DNA of 64,000 nucleotides from Hetaerina americana (taxonomy: Eukaryota > Arthropoda > Insecta > Odonata > Calopterygidae), in contig JAKTNV010000012.1 in the NCBI GenBank assembly GCA_022747635.1, positions 124,001 through 188,000 on the forward strand, read 5' to 3'. A model generated the notes under the pieces. The model was not told the DNA's origin and did not search any database. It saw only the letters and a list, made by a program, of their open reading frames with translations. A program made the translations under genes and the position numbers. Positions within the stretch are counted from its first letter, which is position 1. Every line of letters starts with the position of its first letter. Positions 52,429 to 63,052 of the stretch are shown piece after piece.

Positions 52429-55400
52429 GTAAATGTCTAATTACAATGACTTGTAACCCCTCAATTTGAATTTTTATTATTAATGTTTAATCTTGATAAG
52501 GTTGAAGTCGTCCCGGAGCCCGAGAACTCCAACAAGAAAAACACGAAGAAGTACACAGTAATTTTTTTTGGGACGAATGACCGGTAACTATGTAGCGTGA
52601 ACTAGCTGTTAATTATGCATTTGTTTGACCACAATTTACTATACCATTGAAAGTGCATTATTCATAGCTCATTCTTGGCTTAAATACCCATATTCAGCAG
52701 TTTAATCTGAAGATACTGCGTTACAATTGGCATGAAATAGGATCAGATATACTTTCGAGATTTAAATAATGGGCATATTAGAAATACACGTAATGAAAAA
52801 TGGCAATGCTAAGGATGCTGATAATCATTTAAATTTATGTAATCAATGGATTTGTTAGTAATTCAGTTTAGTATTAAGGAGAAATAAATGCCTTGGTCTA
52901 TTTTTATTATACATGTAAATTGTATTTTTGAAAAAATTCCTTTAAGATAGTCATTTTAAGAATGAGGTATGTGAACATTAATTGTATTAAGTGTACGTCA
53001 AAAGTAAATGTCTCAGAAATGTAGAAAGCTTCTTGTTTTTGAAAACTGCAATCACCTTTAAACTAGTAGTAGGGTATCATTCACTTTTACCAGGGAAAGC
53101 TAGTGTTAAAGAAGGGGATGCAATGTTGGTCAAAATGGTTGACATGCACAAGATGGGTGACTTATACAATATAGGTGATAAATTCGAATTAGGGACAAAT
53201 TAAAATCGGGTAACAATTTCAAAATAGGCGATCAAGTAGGAGAATTATGGTAGATGCTGAGAATAGAGGAAAAATGAAGACTTCCTGACTTTTACATCTG
53301 AAGTGTATTTTATAAGTACACCTTCCACCCTGTATCAATTACACTTCAATGGCCTCTTCTTTCTTCTTTGCCAATGCTCTCCCTCTTCTTTGTCATTGGC
53401 TGATAACCTGTAGATTCCACAAAGGTGTATTTCATAATTACTCTGTAGGGGAGCCGAAATGAGTTGTGCCATGCCTTTGGCCAATTAACTCCCAGATTGG
53501 GCAAGGCACACATAATTAATTGTATATCGCCTGTTACTATTGTATTAAACCAAAATCACGTTGACCTTGGTGTAGGCATATGGTATTTTTATGTGGTTAT
53601 GAGAGGGCCACTTTGTCATATTAATGACATTCGTGTGAAAAAATTATCTTTTTTCAAAACAAAAACACAAGGTCTGAAAAGGATGCATGCAATCATCCTA
53701 AGTAGGTAACCCTCAAATGTGAAAGTGTGAGGAACTCAACCAAGAGCTTGTAATAACAGCAAACAATCAAATATTTTATGCTTAATCTCAATATCTGTAT
53801 GTTTAAACAGATATAACAGAACGATTTATAGCAATGATGATTATAACATGGAGCTGAAATTCTATTGGGTAATTTCTTTAATAGGCCCTGTAGCATATTC
53901 AAGTGATCAGATTATATCAGTCCTTCCGCCATAACTGGTATAAGTTGATATTAAATTATGTGATATGAGGTCGAAAAACTGAATTTGGGAGTCAATTGGT
54001 GTTATCTTGTGCATGATGTGCTTTATGGTAGTCAATCATCAATCCAACATTTCATAGTGTACAAGAGTTTAATGCATATATCTTTCCATTGTAGTGGACT
54101 TTGCTCCTCCGTAGACTTGTTTCCTTATGTTGAGAATAAGGAGAGGTATGGAAAAAAGAGAGATGGGATCAGAGGTTTTAACAAGGCCCTGACGGAAATA
54201 GAGGCATGTAATGCCATTATTTCCACAAAAACACAGGTAAGTAAAAGTTTATATATGCCATTACCAAGTATTTATAATTTGAATAATGACTTGTGATATA
54301 AGAAAAGTATGGATATCTCGCAACCAAAACAAAACATCCAAAGTTCATGAGACTGACTTGCAAAAGGGATTACAGAAAGAGGGCATGGAAGGAGTAGAAA
54401 AATTAAGGCTGGGAAAGAGACTCCCACTAGTGAATTATTTTGGCCAATTTCACTTACAATGAACATGGTTAGAACCCTTCCATCTTCCATGTTCTTCTAA
54501 CAGTATATTGTTGTAACTCATATGAAGCTAGGTGAGGTTTTGAAGTTGCCAGAAAGAAGCCAGTTCAAGCAAGGCATCTGCATACAAAAACCAATCTTAT
54601 GCTCATTTCACTGACCTGGGGAACTCACTTTCAAAATGGCACAAGTTGCATAAGTTCAGTTGTACACATTTTTTGTTTGTATTTACTGTGTGTGGTCATT
54701 TCTTGAGAAAACTTGAGTGAAATGTAACTATGTGGTTTCCTTCAGAAATGGAGATGCAACATCCTTTAAATTTTACCCTGAATTTGTAATGTATCATGTG
54801 GATTTGTGCCAATGCATTAATATTGCTGTAAGATTATTAATTTAATATACAATTGTAGGGTGAAAAAGCTCCTCAGCCAAAAGCACCTGCAGCAGGTGTC
54901 ACAGTGGCTAGTACTGTAACCGGAACTAAGAACACGGCAGGGAAACAATCTCTCTTTGTTGAAAGAGGAAGCGCAGGCCCGTCTACTGACCATGATGCTG
55001 ATAGGAAGCTGGATAGTGGGGAATAAGTAGGTGGTGCTGTGCACATAAAAAAGGAAATATGTTGAATAGATTGTCAAATTGTTAGTTATCTTGGTAGAAA
55101 AATAACGACTGAGAAAAATGCCTAGCATATATAAAATGTTGAGTGGGCAAGTAAATTATAAAAATACCGTATGTATATTCCCTTGTGTGCAAAGATTACT
55201 AGCGATGTAAATATTTTATTGTTGTAAGTAGTTAAATGACACAGGGTTAGTAATGGCCCTTTTCATATTATGATATTCCACGGACTTTTCATCTCTCTTA
55301 TCCCGCAAACATTGCATATTTTTTTACATTAATATGTGCACGAGATTTTCTTTTTAAGTTATTTTCAGCTTGTACCTGATTCTTTAGTCTACATGATATT

Positions 55401-58400
55401 ATAAATGTATGCGATGCGATGTAAATATTTTGTTGTTGTAAGTAGTTAAATAACACAGGGATATTATTGGCCCTGTTCCTATTATGATATTCCATGGACT
55501 TTTCATCTCTCTTATCCCGCACACATAGCACATTTTTTTACATTAATATGTGCACAAGATTTTCTTTTTAAGTTATTGCGAGGAGATTCTGTTCTTTATA
55601 CAGAAGCTGATTGGGGAAGTGAAAAGTGCTGGTAAAAATCCTATAAGTGGAATATCGAAAGCCTCAGCTTTGAAGAAACGTGATGACTTAAGCCGGAGTG
55701 GGCGAATTTTGAAGAAAATCAGACCCTCAGTCAAAGAGTTAGGAGGGCCCATGACTGGCCTTGGCCCTGTTGGATCTAAGGCAAATGAGGAAGAGCCATC
55801 AGGGCCACACAAAACACCCCAAGTAAAACCAGTGCACCTGAAGTGCATACCTGATCCGCTAGGGAGATCTTCAACAGGCGTACCATCTGGAGAGCAGGTA
55901 ATTTTGCTTTTCGCATTGCTTTACTTGTTAGTAATATGGATCCTTAAAAATTTCATTGGTTGTGTGTAGAAGGAATTTAAGGTATTGAAATCTAGCCTTC
56001 ATGGATAAGTGTTGAGTATGAAATATCACAGTAGACTGATGGAAGTATTTTGTTGCTTCATCACTGGAATTAATGAGGGTGCCCAAAAAGTGTAAATTTT
56101 GAATTTTGCTTGGATGATGTCTCTGTCTGCAGCAGGATAGATAACAATGCAAGGTGTGGAGAATTAAATTAGCATTCGGCATAGCGTGGTGGTGGGTATT
56201 GCTAAGGCCACTATCTTGGTGTGGAAGTGTCCACATTCCAAGTACGCATTTTGCTGTGGTAGTTGACTGATTGAGTTATTTTTTACTTTACCCACTGTGA
56301 ACAGCTATAAATATGGGCTTCAATGGAGAATTGCACAAGTTGTCAGCATGGGGTCCTCAAAATAGTATGTATTGAAATAAAATAGGAAGCTATGGACAAG
56401 GCAATGTTTAAATATGTAAATGTTAAAGGCAAAGTCTACTTGTCCGTTCCTATATAGTCCCCATTGAAATTGAGGCGTTTATCATAACCACACGCGTGCT
56501 TTGCAATTCCATTTCTGAAGAAATCTACGGCCTCATATTTCAACCACTTGTTTACATCAGCTTCATTTTCTGCATCACTGTGAGAGTACTGTCTTGCTCG
56601 CCACGTCTAGCAAGAGATATGGAATCTTAAATGGGTTATTTTCGAGAATATTTTCTTTATTTTCACCGTCAGACCATGGGTCACAAGATAAGAGCAAACA
56701 CTGCTTCACTCGGCCTTCACTCATAAGTGTTTCTCTGTGCATTTCACCGAATGGCCTATGAATTTCAATTGCCTGGTGGTTTTTTGCTTGTTAAAGCCTT
56801 GCTGCTGAAGACACCCCACAACTTGTGGAATTTTCAATTGCAATGCATAACATTAAGTGTTCTGTGGACAGAGGAGAACCACTACAGTCTGCCCCCTACA
56901 ACAGCGGGATGAGCACTGAGTGTAGGGACCATTGGTCGCCAAGATGGTGGATCCAGCCGTACTCCCAGTCACATTAGGCCGAAACATTCGTTACTTTCTG
57001 GTCATCCCTCGTACTTGATTTTTTTTCCACATGATATTAGGATGCTTTGTTATGTCCACTGCCATGTTCTTCCAACAGTCAATTGTTGTAACTCATATGA
57101 AGCTAGATGAGGTTTTGAAGTTGCTAGAAAGGAAGGCAGTTCAAGCAAGGCATCTCCGTACAAAAACCAATCTTCTGCTCATTTCAGTGACCTGGGGAAC
57201 TCACTTTCAAAATGGCACAAGTTGCATAAGTTCAGTTGTACACATTTTTTGTTTGTATTTACTGTGTGTGGTCATTTCTTGAGAAAACTTGAGTGAAATG
57301 TAACTATGTGGTTTCCTTCAGAAATGGAGATGCAACATCCTTTAAATTTTACCCTGAATTTGTAATGTATCATGTGGATTTGTGCCAATGCATTAATATT
57401 GCTGTAAGATTATTAATTTAATATACAATTGTAGGGTGAAAAAGCTCCTCAGCCAAAAGCACCTGCAGCAGGTGTCACAGTGGCTAGTACTGTAACCGGA
57501 ACTAAGAACACGGCAGGGAAACAATCTCTCTTTGTTGAAAGAGGAAGCGCAGGCCCGTCTACTGACCATGATGCTGAAAGGAAGCTGTTTAGTGGGGAAA
57601 AAGTAGGTGGTGCTGTGCACATAAAAAAGGAAGTATGTTGAATAAATTTTCAAATTGTTAGTTATCTTGGTAGAAAAATAACGACTGAGAAAAATGCCTA
57701 GCATGTATAAAATGTTGAGTGGGCAAGCAAATTATAAAAATACCGTATATATATTCCCTTGTGTGCAAAGATTTCTAGCGATGTAAATATTTTATTGTTG
57801 TAAGTAGTTAAATGACACAGGGTTAGTAATGGCCCTATTCATATTATGATATTCCACGGACTTTTCATCTCTCTTATCCCGCAAACATTTCATATTTTTT
57901 TACATTAATATGTGCACGAGATTTTCTTTTTAAGTTATTTTCAGCTTGTACCTGATTCTTTAGTCTACATGATATTATAAATGTATGCGATGCGATGTAA
58001 ATATTTTATTGTTGTTAGTAGTTAATTGACACAGGGTTAGTAATGGCCCTGTTCATATTATGATATTCCACGGACTTTTCATCTCTCTTATCCCGCACAC
58101 AATGCACATTTTTTTACATTAATATGTGCACAAGAATTTCTTTTTAAGTTATTTTTAGCTCGTACTTGATTGTTTTGTCTGCATGATATTATGATGAGGT
58201 AGATATATTTCGGGGAATGTGATGATCCTGTGGCTATCGTACTGGCATCCTAAAGGTTTCAGGTTCAAATATTAGAGGCGGGTGATATTTTCATTGGTAT
58301 CCTGGGGTCTGCTTGAGGTACTTTGTGGAGTACTTGCAGTGAGTATGCCATCCGTTGATATGCACATTAAGCTGAAGACCCCTCGTCTTTAAGAGTGGGT

Positions 58401-60592
58401 TGATGCCGATGCCGTGTTTCTCTCCGCCCTTCTTCCTTTCTTGCCCTTCCCTGAGTGCACAAATGACTTCGATTGTCGGTCACTTCTCACGAAAAATTCT
58501 ACTACTAGTTACTTCTCATTCAAGCCCTACAAGTTGTAGGAATAGGTAAATTCTTATGGTGAGTTGCTTGTTTTTTTATCTCATAAATTTCTTCCAGTTG
58601 GATATTAAATATTGTATTTGTGAAGCCATTGGTTCTGGAGTGAGTAAGTTGGTGAATAAGAAATAGGTGAGAAGATGAGGATGTAGCAACACTCTTTTGG
58701 CATATCTGTTGGGGTGGGAGTACTAATTAATAGTAGTAAGCAGTGATGGAAGTAGTGCGCGATTGTTTATGCCGCCCTAGCTATCATTTGAATTGTAAAA
58801 TTCATGAAGCTAACCCATTATGCTATCTAAGTGTTTAAATAGAAAGTAGTTCTCAAAATTGTCTTAAACATTTTTGGAATGTTTATCAGTGGAGGGCAGG
58901 ATTGAATCTGGAACACTCACGTGATGGTTATTTTGATCAACCAATCTTCCAGCCGTGCTGATTTCAGATTACAAATGTTTTTTTTGTGTATGAGTTTAGG
59001 AATGGATTGAATACCTATCCATAATATCTTTTAATTAAACTAAAATCAGTCAAGATCAGAGAGGGTGTCCATATCTGCAACATATGTTATTCGAGCCAAA
59101 ATTAACAGCGCAGTGTTTCAGTAATTCTTTAGAAAAAGAGAAATGGCATTGTTAATACTCATTTCTTGTTAAATTGCTTTCAAAATTTCTGCTACATTTG
59201 GTTTCTCTTTATTTAGTCAATAGAAGGAACAAATTTTTGTTTACGTAGCAGTGATAGAACACTTTTAATTGACAGGCATAATGCCAAAAGAGATGAAAGC
59301 AGATTTGGGCGAAGCTCATGGCACATCTGCTCCAGTGTTAGCAAATGCTTCCAATTATTGAAATGGCTTAAAATGTGGCTATACATCCACAAATAATGAT
59401 CACATCGGGTTTGTCCAGTGGAATAGACTTCCTCTGAAATAATCGACAAAATCTACGATAATGTTTTGAATGATTGACAAATCAAAATTGGAGGCATATC
59501 ATAAGTTACAGCGCTTTCTATTTTACACGAAAATTTTGTGTGAAAAAAATTTCAGCAGGATATGTTAGCTAACCATTCTCTGTGGTGATAGCTGTGGTCT
59601 AAACATGGATTAACTACTGCAGTTAAGAGAAAAAGGATAGTGGAAACAATGTGTTTGTAAAGGCAATCTGACTCCAAAGTATGAGAGGGCTGAAATGGAC
59701 GAACAAGGTGATGGCCTCTGATTTTTGGAATGCACAAGGAATCGTGTATGTTGATAACTTGCTGTGTCTGCCCGATTGTATGTATTTGATGGGATATGTA
59801 GGCTGGACTTGCCATGTATCATTTTGAACTTGGGTGTAACCAGTCAGAGACCATTCTTTGCAATTCTTGCCTCTATATTTACAAATTCTCCAAATTAACC
59901 TTTTAAAATGAAGAGAATGCATCAGTTTGATATAATCTTTTCAGGGGGATATTCTGATGGAGGAGAAGAAGCGGAAATGTGATGATCCAATGGGTGGCGA
60001 CCTTAGTGAGTAATTATGTGTCATTGATAAATTATTAATGATTTAATCTTGATTATTCCTAATGCACTGAATTGTGAAATGTATGCTGTGCCCATTCGAA
60101 GAGAGGTGGTTGACGAATTCCAAGAACCTTATTTTTTAACTGCTCTTGATCAAAATGTTAGCCTTTCTTTGATCACTGTTGGCATTGAATAGTTCATGTC
60201 CAAAAGAATAATGCTATCAATGTAGTACATTGTGTCAAATATGTGTATCAAATTAATGCTTAATGTGTGCAACAGTATGCTGCCACAGTTAACACTAAGA
60301 TAACAAAACTTGGTTTTAGGGTAGTTGAAGAGCAGTAAGGTACTTGAAACTCTTTGGATTACGAACCATAAGTTTTTGGGAAATTGGGCATCATGTCTAA
60401 TATTCTGGTTCAAGGCTTTATTAGTTTCATCCGTAACGATTTTGCATTTTTAATTTTGTTTGTTTATCTGAGCATGATGTTCTATATGTATATATTTCTG
60501 CATTATCAATTGCAGGACGTATTGAGGATGATAATGCAACAGTGGTGGCAGATGAAGAAGGAATTGACTTATACAGGCCACCTTTAGCAATT
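52357..60592 (+). CDS. Gene C: PWWP/HDGF-like gene, 5' exons (continues past the window)
   Basis: Visible exons are 52357-52428, 52501-52583, 54095-54236, (broken E4 at 54859-55056), 55604-55897, 57435-57632, 59945-60005 and 60516-60592. The next exon (E6') would lie past 64000. The PWWP domain is identical in protein sequence to that of gene B. The repeat region is shorter: the first E4 carries a stop and has lost its donor, so a productive transcript would have to join E3 directly to E5, which keeps phase 0. That gives one E5 and one E4 before E6, against three E4 and two E5 in gene B. Whether gene C is expressed cannot be told from the sequence. Confidence 0.78.
52501..52583 (+). CDS. Gene C exon E2 (PWWP middle)
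   Basis: 83 bp, same as 18967-19049, with the FFGT strand, ending in phase 2. Confidence 0.87.
52584..54094 (+). other. Intron 2 of gene C
   Basis: Counterpart of 19050-20560 with scattered substitutions. No further feature was recognised. Confidence 0.55.
54095..54236 (+). CDS. Gene C exon E3 (PWWP end)
   Basis: 142 bp, protein identical to gene B E3 (DLFPYVENKERYGK, then the C-terminal helix), ending in phase 0 at gtaagt. Confidence 0.87.
54859..55056 (+). pseudogene. Gene C exon E4, first copy, disabled
   Basis: Aligns over its full 198 bp with E4 of gene B but has an in-frame TAA at 55024-55026 (Lys codon in the other copies). At the 3' edge it has 'at' (55057-55058) where the others have the 'gt' of the donor. 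Other substitutions cluster in the last 50 bp. Since E4 is phase 0 to 0, skipping it keeps the protein in frame. Confidence 0.85.
55203..55575 (+). repeat. Direct repeat and chimeric junction in the gene C intron
   Basis: After the broken E4 the intron follows the module 3 tail of gene B (two copies of the gcgatgtaaatatttt repeat). At about 55575 it switches to the sequence that precedes E5 (ttattgcgaggagattctg). In gene B these two never adjoin, which marks a recombination join at 'ctttttaagttatt'. Confidence 0.75.
55604..55897 (+). CDS. Gene C exon E5
   Basis: 294 bp, phase 0 to 0, acceptor tatacag, donor gtaatt. Its protein equals E5 copy 2 of gene B (RDDLSRSGRILKKIRPSV type). Confidence 0.77.
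55898..57434 (+). other. Intron between E5 and E4 (gene C)
   Basis: Counterpart of 24442-25979, including an M5 mariner fossil. No exon was seen. Confidence 0.6.
56436..56948 (-). mobile_element. Mariner-type transposase fossil M5, gene C
   Basis: Orthologue of 24981-25493, with the minus-strand C-terminal signature and stop at 56436-56438. Confidence 0.65.
57435..57632 (+). CDS. Gene C exon E4, intact copy
   Basis: 198 bp, same sequence as E4 copy 3 of gene B, donor gtatgt intact, phase 0 to 0. Confidence 0.76.
57633..59944 (+). other. Intron between E4 and E6 (gene C)
   Basis: Counterpart of 26178-28489, with the two-copy 213 bp repeat and the old SINE. Confidence 0.6.
58211..58507 (+). 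mobile_element. Diverged copy of the tRNA-derived SINE, unit 2
   Basis: Orthologue of 26756-27052. Confidence 0.8.
59945..60005 (+). CDS. Gene C exon E6
   Basis: 61 bp, identical to 28490-28550, acceptor cttttcag, donor gtgagt. Confidence 0.7.
60516..60592 (+). CDS. Gene C exon E7
   Basis: 77 bp, identical to 29063-29139, phase 1 to 0. It is the last exon visible in the window. Confidence 0.72.
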
Positions 60593-61731
60593 GTAAGTTT
60601 TTGTCACAATACTGTGTCCTAATGTGATTAATTAGTTTTAATAATTGGTTTGTCTTAGTAATCAGTAGCTAGTTCTTTATCATCTGCATGATCTTTTTCT
60701 GCTGGCATTATCCTGAAAATTCCTCAGGAGATTGATGGCGGCTGTTGTTGGCCGATTCTGTGTGCATGCTAGATCAGCCATGGTCACACCTAGTTCTTGC
60801 TTTTCTAAGAATTTACTTTTCAATCAATTGGCTATATTTAAACCCTTTTGATGTAGCGGACCAATTTATTGGCTTTTGCATCTCTAGTAAAAAGTGCGGA
60901 TGGCTGATATATTGGCCCAAATGTAAGCTATCGTTTAAATCGCTCTAGTTTATTGAATTTTTATTGCCACTTGTGTATTGTTTCTTGTATCATAAATATA
61001 AAGCCTCTGCTTTGTATAATTGTTTTTTCTCTCTTTTGTATACCTTTGGGTTAATTACTCTGTTTATGGTTTTTCTATCTCTTGTAAGTATAAATCTTAC
61101 ACTAATTTTTACATTGAACTGTTTACGTGTGGGGAAGTGCATTCTAATGGTTTGCTTGTTTCTTTTGCTAAGTGGTCTCTTCTGTATTAAATATTTTTAA
61201 TTCTGCACACTTTTGAATGCTTAATGATGAATCTGCTCTGATACCAACTGCTAAGACTTAGGTGATGCGATCTTAGTGAAAGCATTGCTATGCAAATATA
61301 TTGCTTTTCCTTTTCTTCCGTCCTAGGTAATCATTTAGGCTGTTTGTAATGTGATGGTATTGTAAGCATTTCTCTTTCTAAATCAGCCTTTTTCTTTTAC
61401 TGCCTTGAAATGGAGTGTACATTGTGGATAGCATGTGATGAACACAATTCTCTTTTGGCATTGAGTTGTGGTGCTGTTTTTCTCATACAAGGTAGTGGTG
61501 AAATCATACGGGGTTTTGAAAAAATATTTACAGTTTTATTTTTCCTATGAAGAAAACAGCCCAACAACAATGATGACTAAGCACAAATACACTGCAAGAA
61601 TCATTGAGTCTGTTGAGATGGAATGCCTCAGGGGTTGGAGTGTTGCATATCTCCTCGTGTAAGTAGATCAAACACTAGACTGGAGTGTCTATTCAAGGTA
61701 AAAAAAAGAATTGTGCAATTTGTGGTGGAAT
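60593..61731 (+). other. Intron after E7 (gene C), upstream part
   Basis: Counterpart of 224-1361. Nothing else was recognised. Confidence 0.6.
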
Positions 61732-63052
61732 ACAGGGTGCGTTCCAAAAGTAATGCAATTTTTTTAATTTATGAACAGATTTGAATGAACACGAAATTTT
61801 CTTCAAATGACTGTCTTTGGCGCCTCGCCACATTTTTTTCCGGCAACTGCCATGACCGGTATGTGCCCTGAAAGGCATCTTCGGGGACCTCTTGCAAGGT
61901 CTTCGTGGCAGCTGATTGGATCTCTTCTATGGATGAAAAATGGGTTCCTTTCAGGGCTGCCTTAATACGAGGGAAGAAAAAGAATCCTGCTGGGGCAAAG
62001 TCAGGGCTATAAGAGGGGTAGGGTAGCATTAGCACATGATGTTTGGCCAGGAACTCGTGCTCTTGTAGAGCATTGTGGCAAGGTGCGTTGTCATGGAGTT
62101 GCCAGGTAGCAGAGATGTCTTTTCTCGTCCTGATGACCCTTTTTCCGAGTCTGTCCAGCACATCCACGTAGTAGGCAGCGGGAACTGTATGTCCTGGAGG
62201 AACAAACTCCTGTGCTGTCGAACAAGAAAATGATCGTTGTTTTCTCTTTTGATTGCTCATTCTTGCCTTTTTGGGCTTGGGGGACTGTTCGGTGTGCCAC
62301 TCAAGAGCTTTGGGGTTTTGTTTCTGGGTCTTATTGAAAAATCCAGGTTTTATTGCCAGTGATGACGCGGTCCAAATAATCAGGTTCATTTTCAATACTT
62401 TGCGAGAGCTCACTTGAAATTTCCACTCAGGTGGTCTTTTGGTTGTCTGACAACACCATGTGCACGAGCTTGGCGCACACTTTCATCATCGCTAAATCTT
62501 CAGTAGCAATGCGAAACACAACAGCAGACTTACACAGTAGTAAGTTCAGTTCATTGGTTTAATGGTCACCATCTTGATACTCAATCAATGGCCAGAGTCC
62601 AACAATTATCAAACACGAGCCACATTGGCGTCGTTTTTCCTGGTCGATGGCCGCCCAGAGTTTTGTTCATCGTGGACCTCTTCCCGGCCCTCCTTAAAGG
62701 CCTTTAACCACCTTGAAACTTGTGAGTTGGTCAGAGCAGAGTCCCGGTAAGCCTCGGGGAATCATTTTCTTTGTGTCCTCGAGAGATTTTTTCAGCAGAG
62801 CACAAAACTTAATCGCATGATGTTGCTTGATCGTCAATTTAATTTTTTTCTTGGCACGGTCAGTGTGTAGAAGTTAGCATTAACCTACGCCCTGCCACTT
62901 CCACAGCTTGGAGAGCCCTGAGAATGGTTTTGAAGCAATGATTAGAGTTCCCCCCTCTACTACCTGCTCCAAGGGGTTCGATCCCACTCCAACCAATAGG
63001 AGCAGGAGCGGCAAGGGAAATTTGATTGCATTACTTTCAGAACGCACCCTGT
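61732..63052 (-). mobile_element. Old mariner-family element M1, unit 3 copy
   Basis: Same ends and decayed transposase as in units 1 and 2. At variable positions it agrees with unit 2. Confidence 0.85.
61769..62413 (-). pseudogene. Mariner transposase remnant (M1, unit 3)
   Basis: Protein identical to the unit 2 remnant, lacking the third catalytic Asp. Confidence 0.83.

Larger units (their letters stand above)
28915..60369 (+). repeat. Tandem array unit 2 (complete)
   Basis: This is the complete 31455 bp period as phased to the window start. It contains the 3' half of gene B, the small-gene pair and the 5' half of gene C. It carries two insertions absent from unit 1, a mariner at 35003-36305 and an RTE LINE at 38753-42069. 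It lacks one of the internal 2.3 kb exon modules present in unit 1. Confidence 0.95.
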
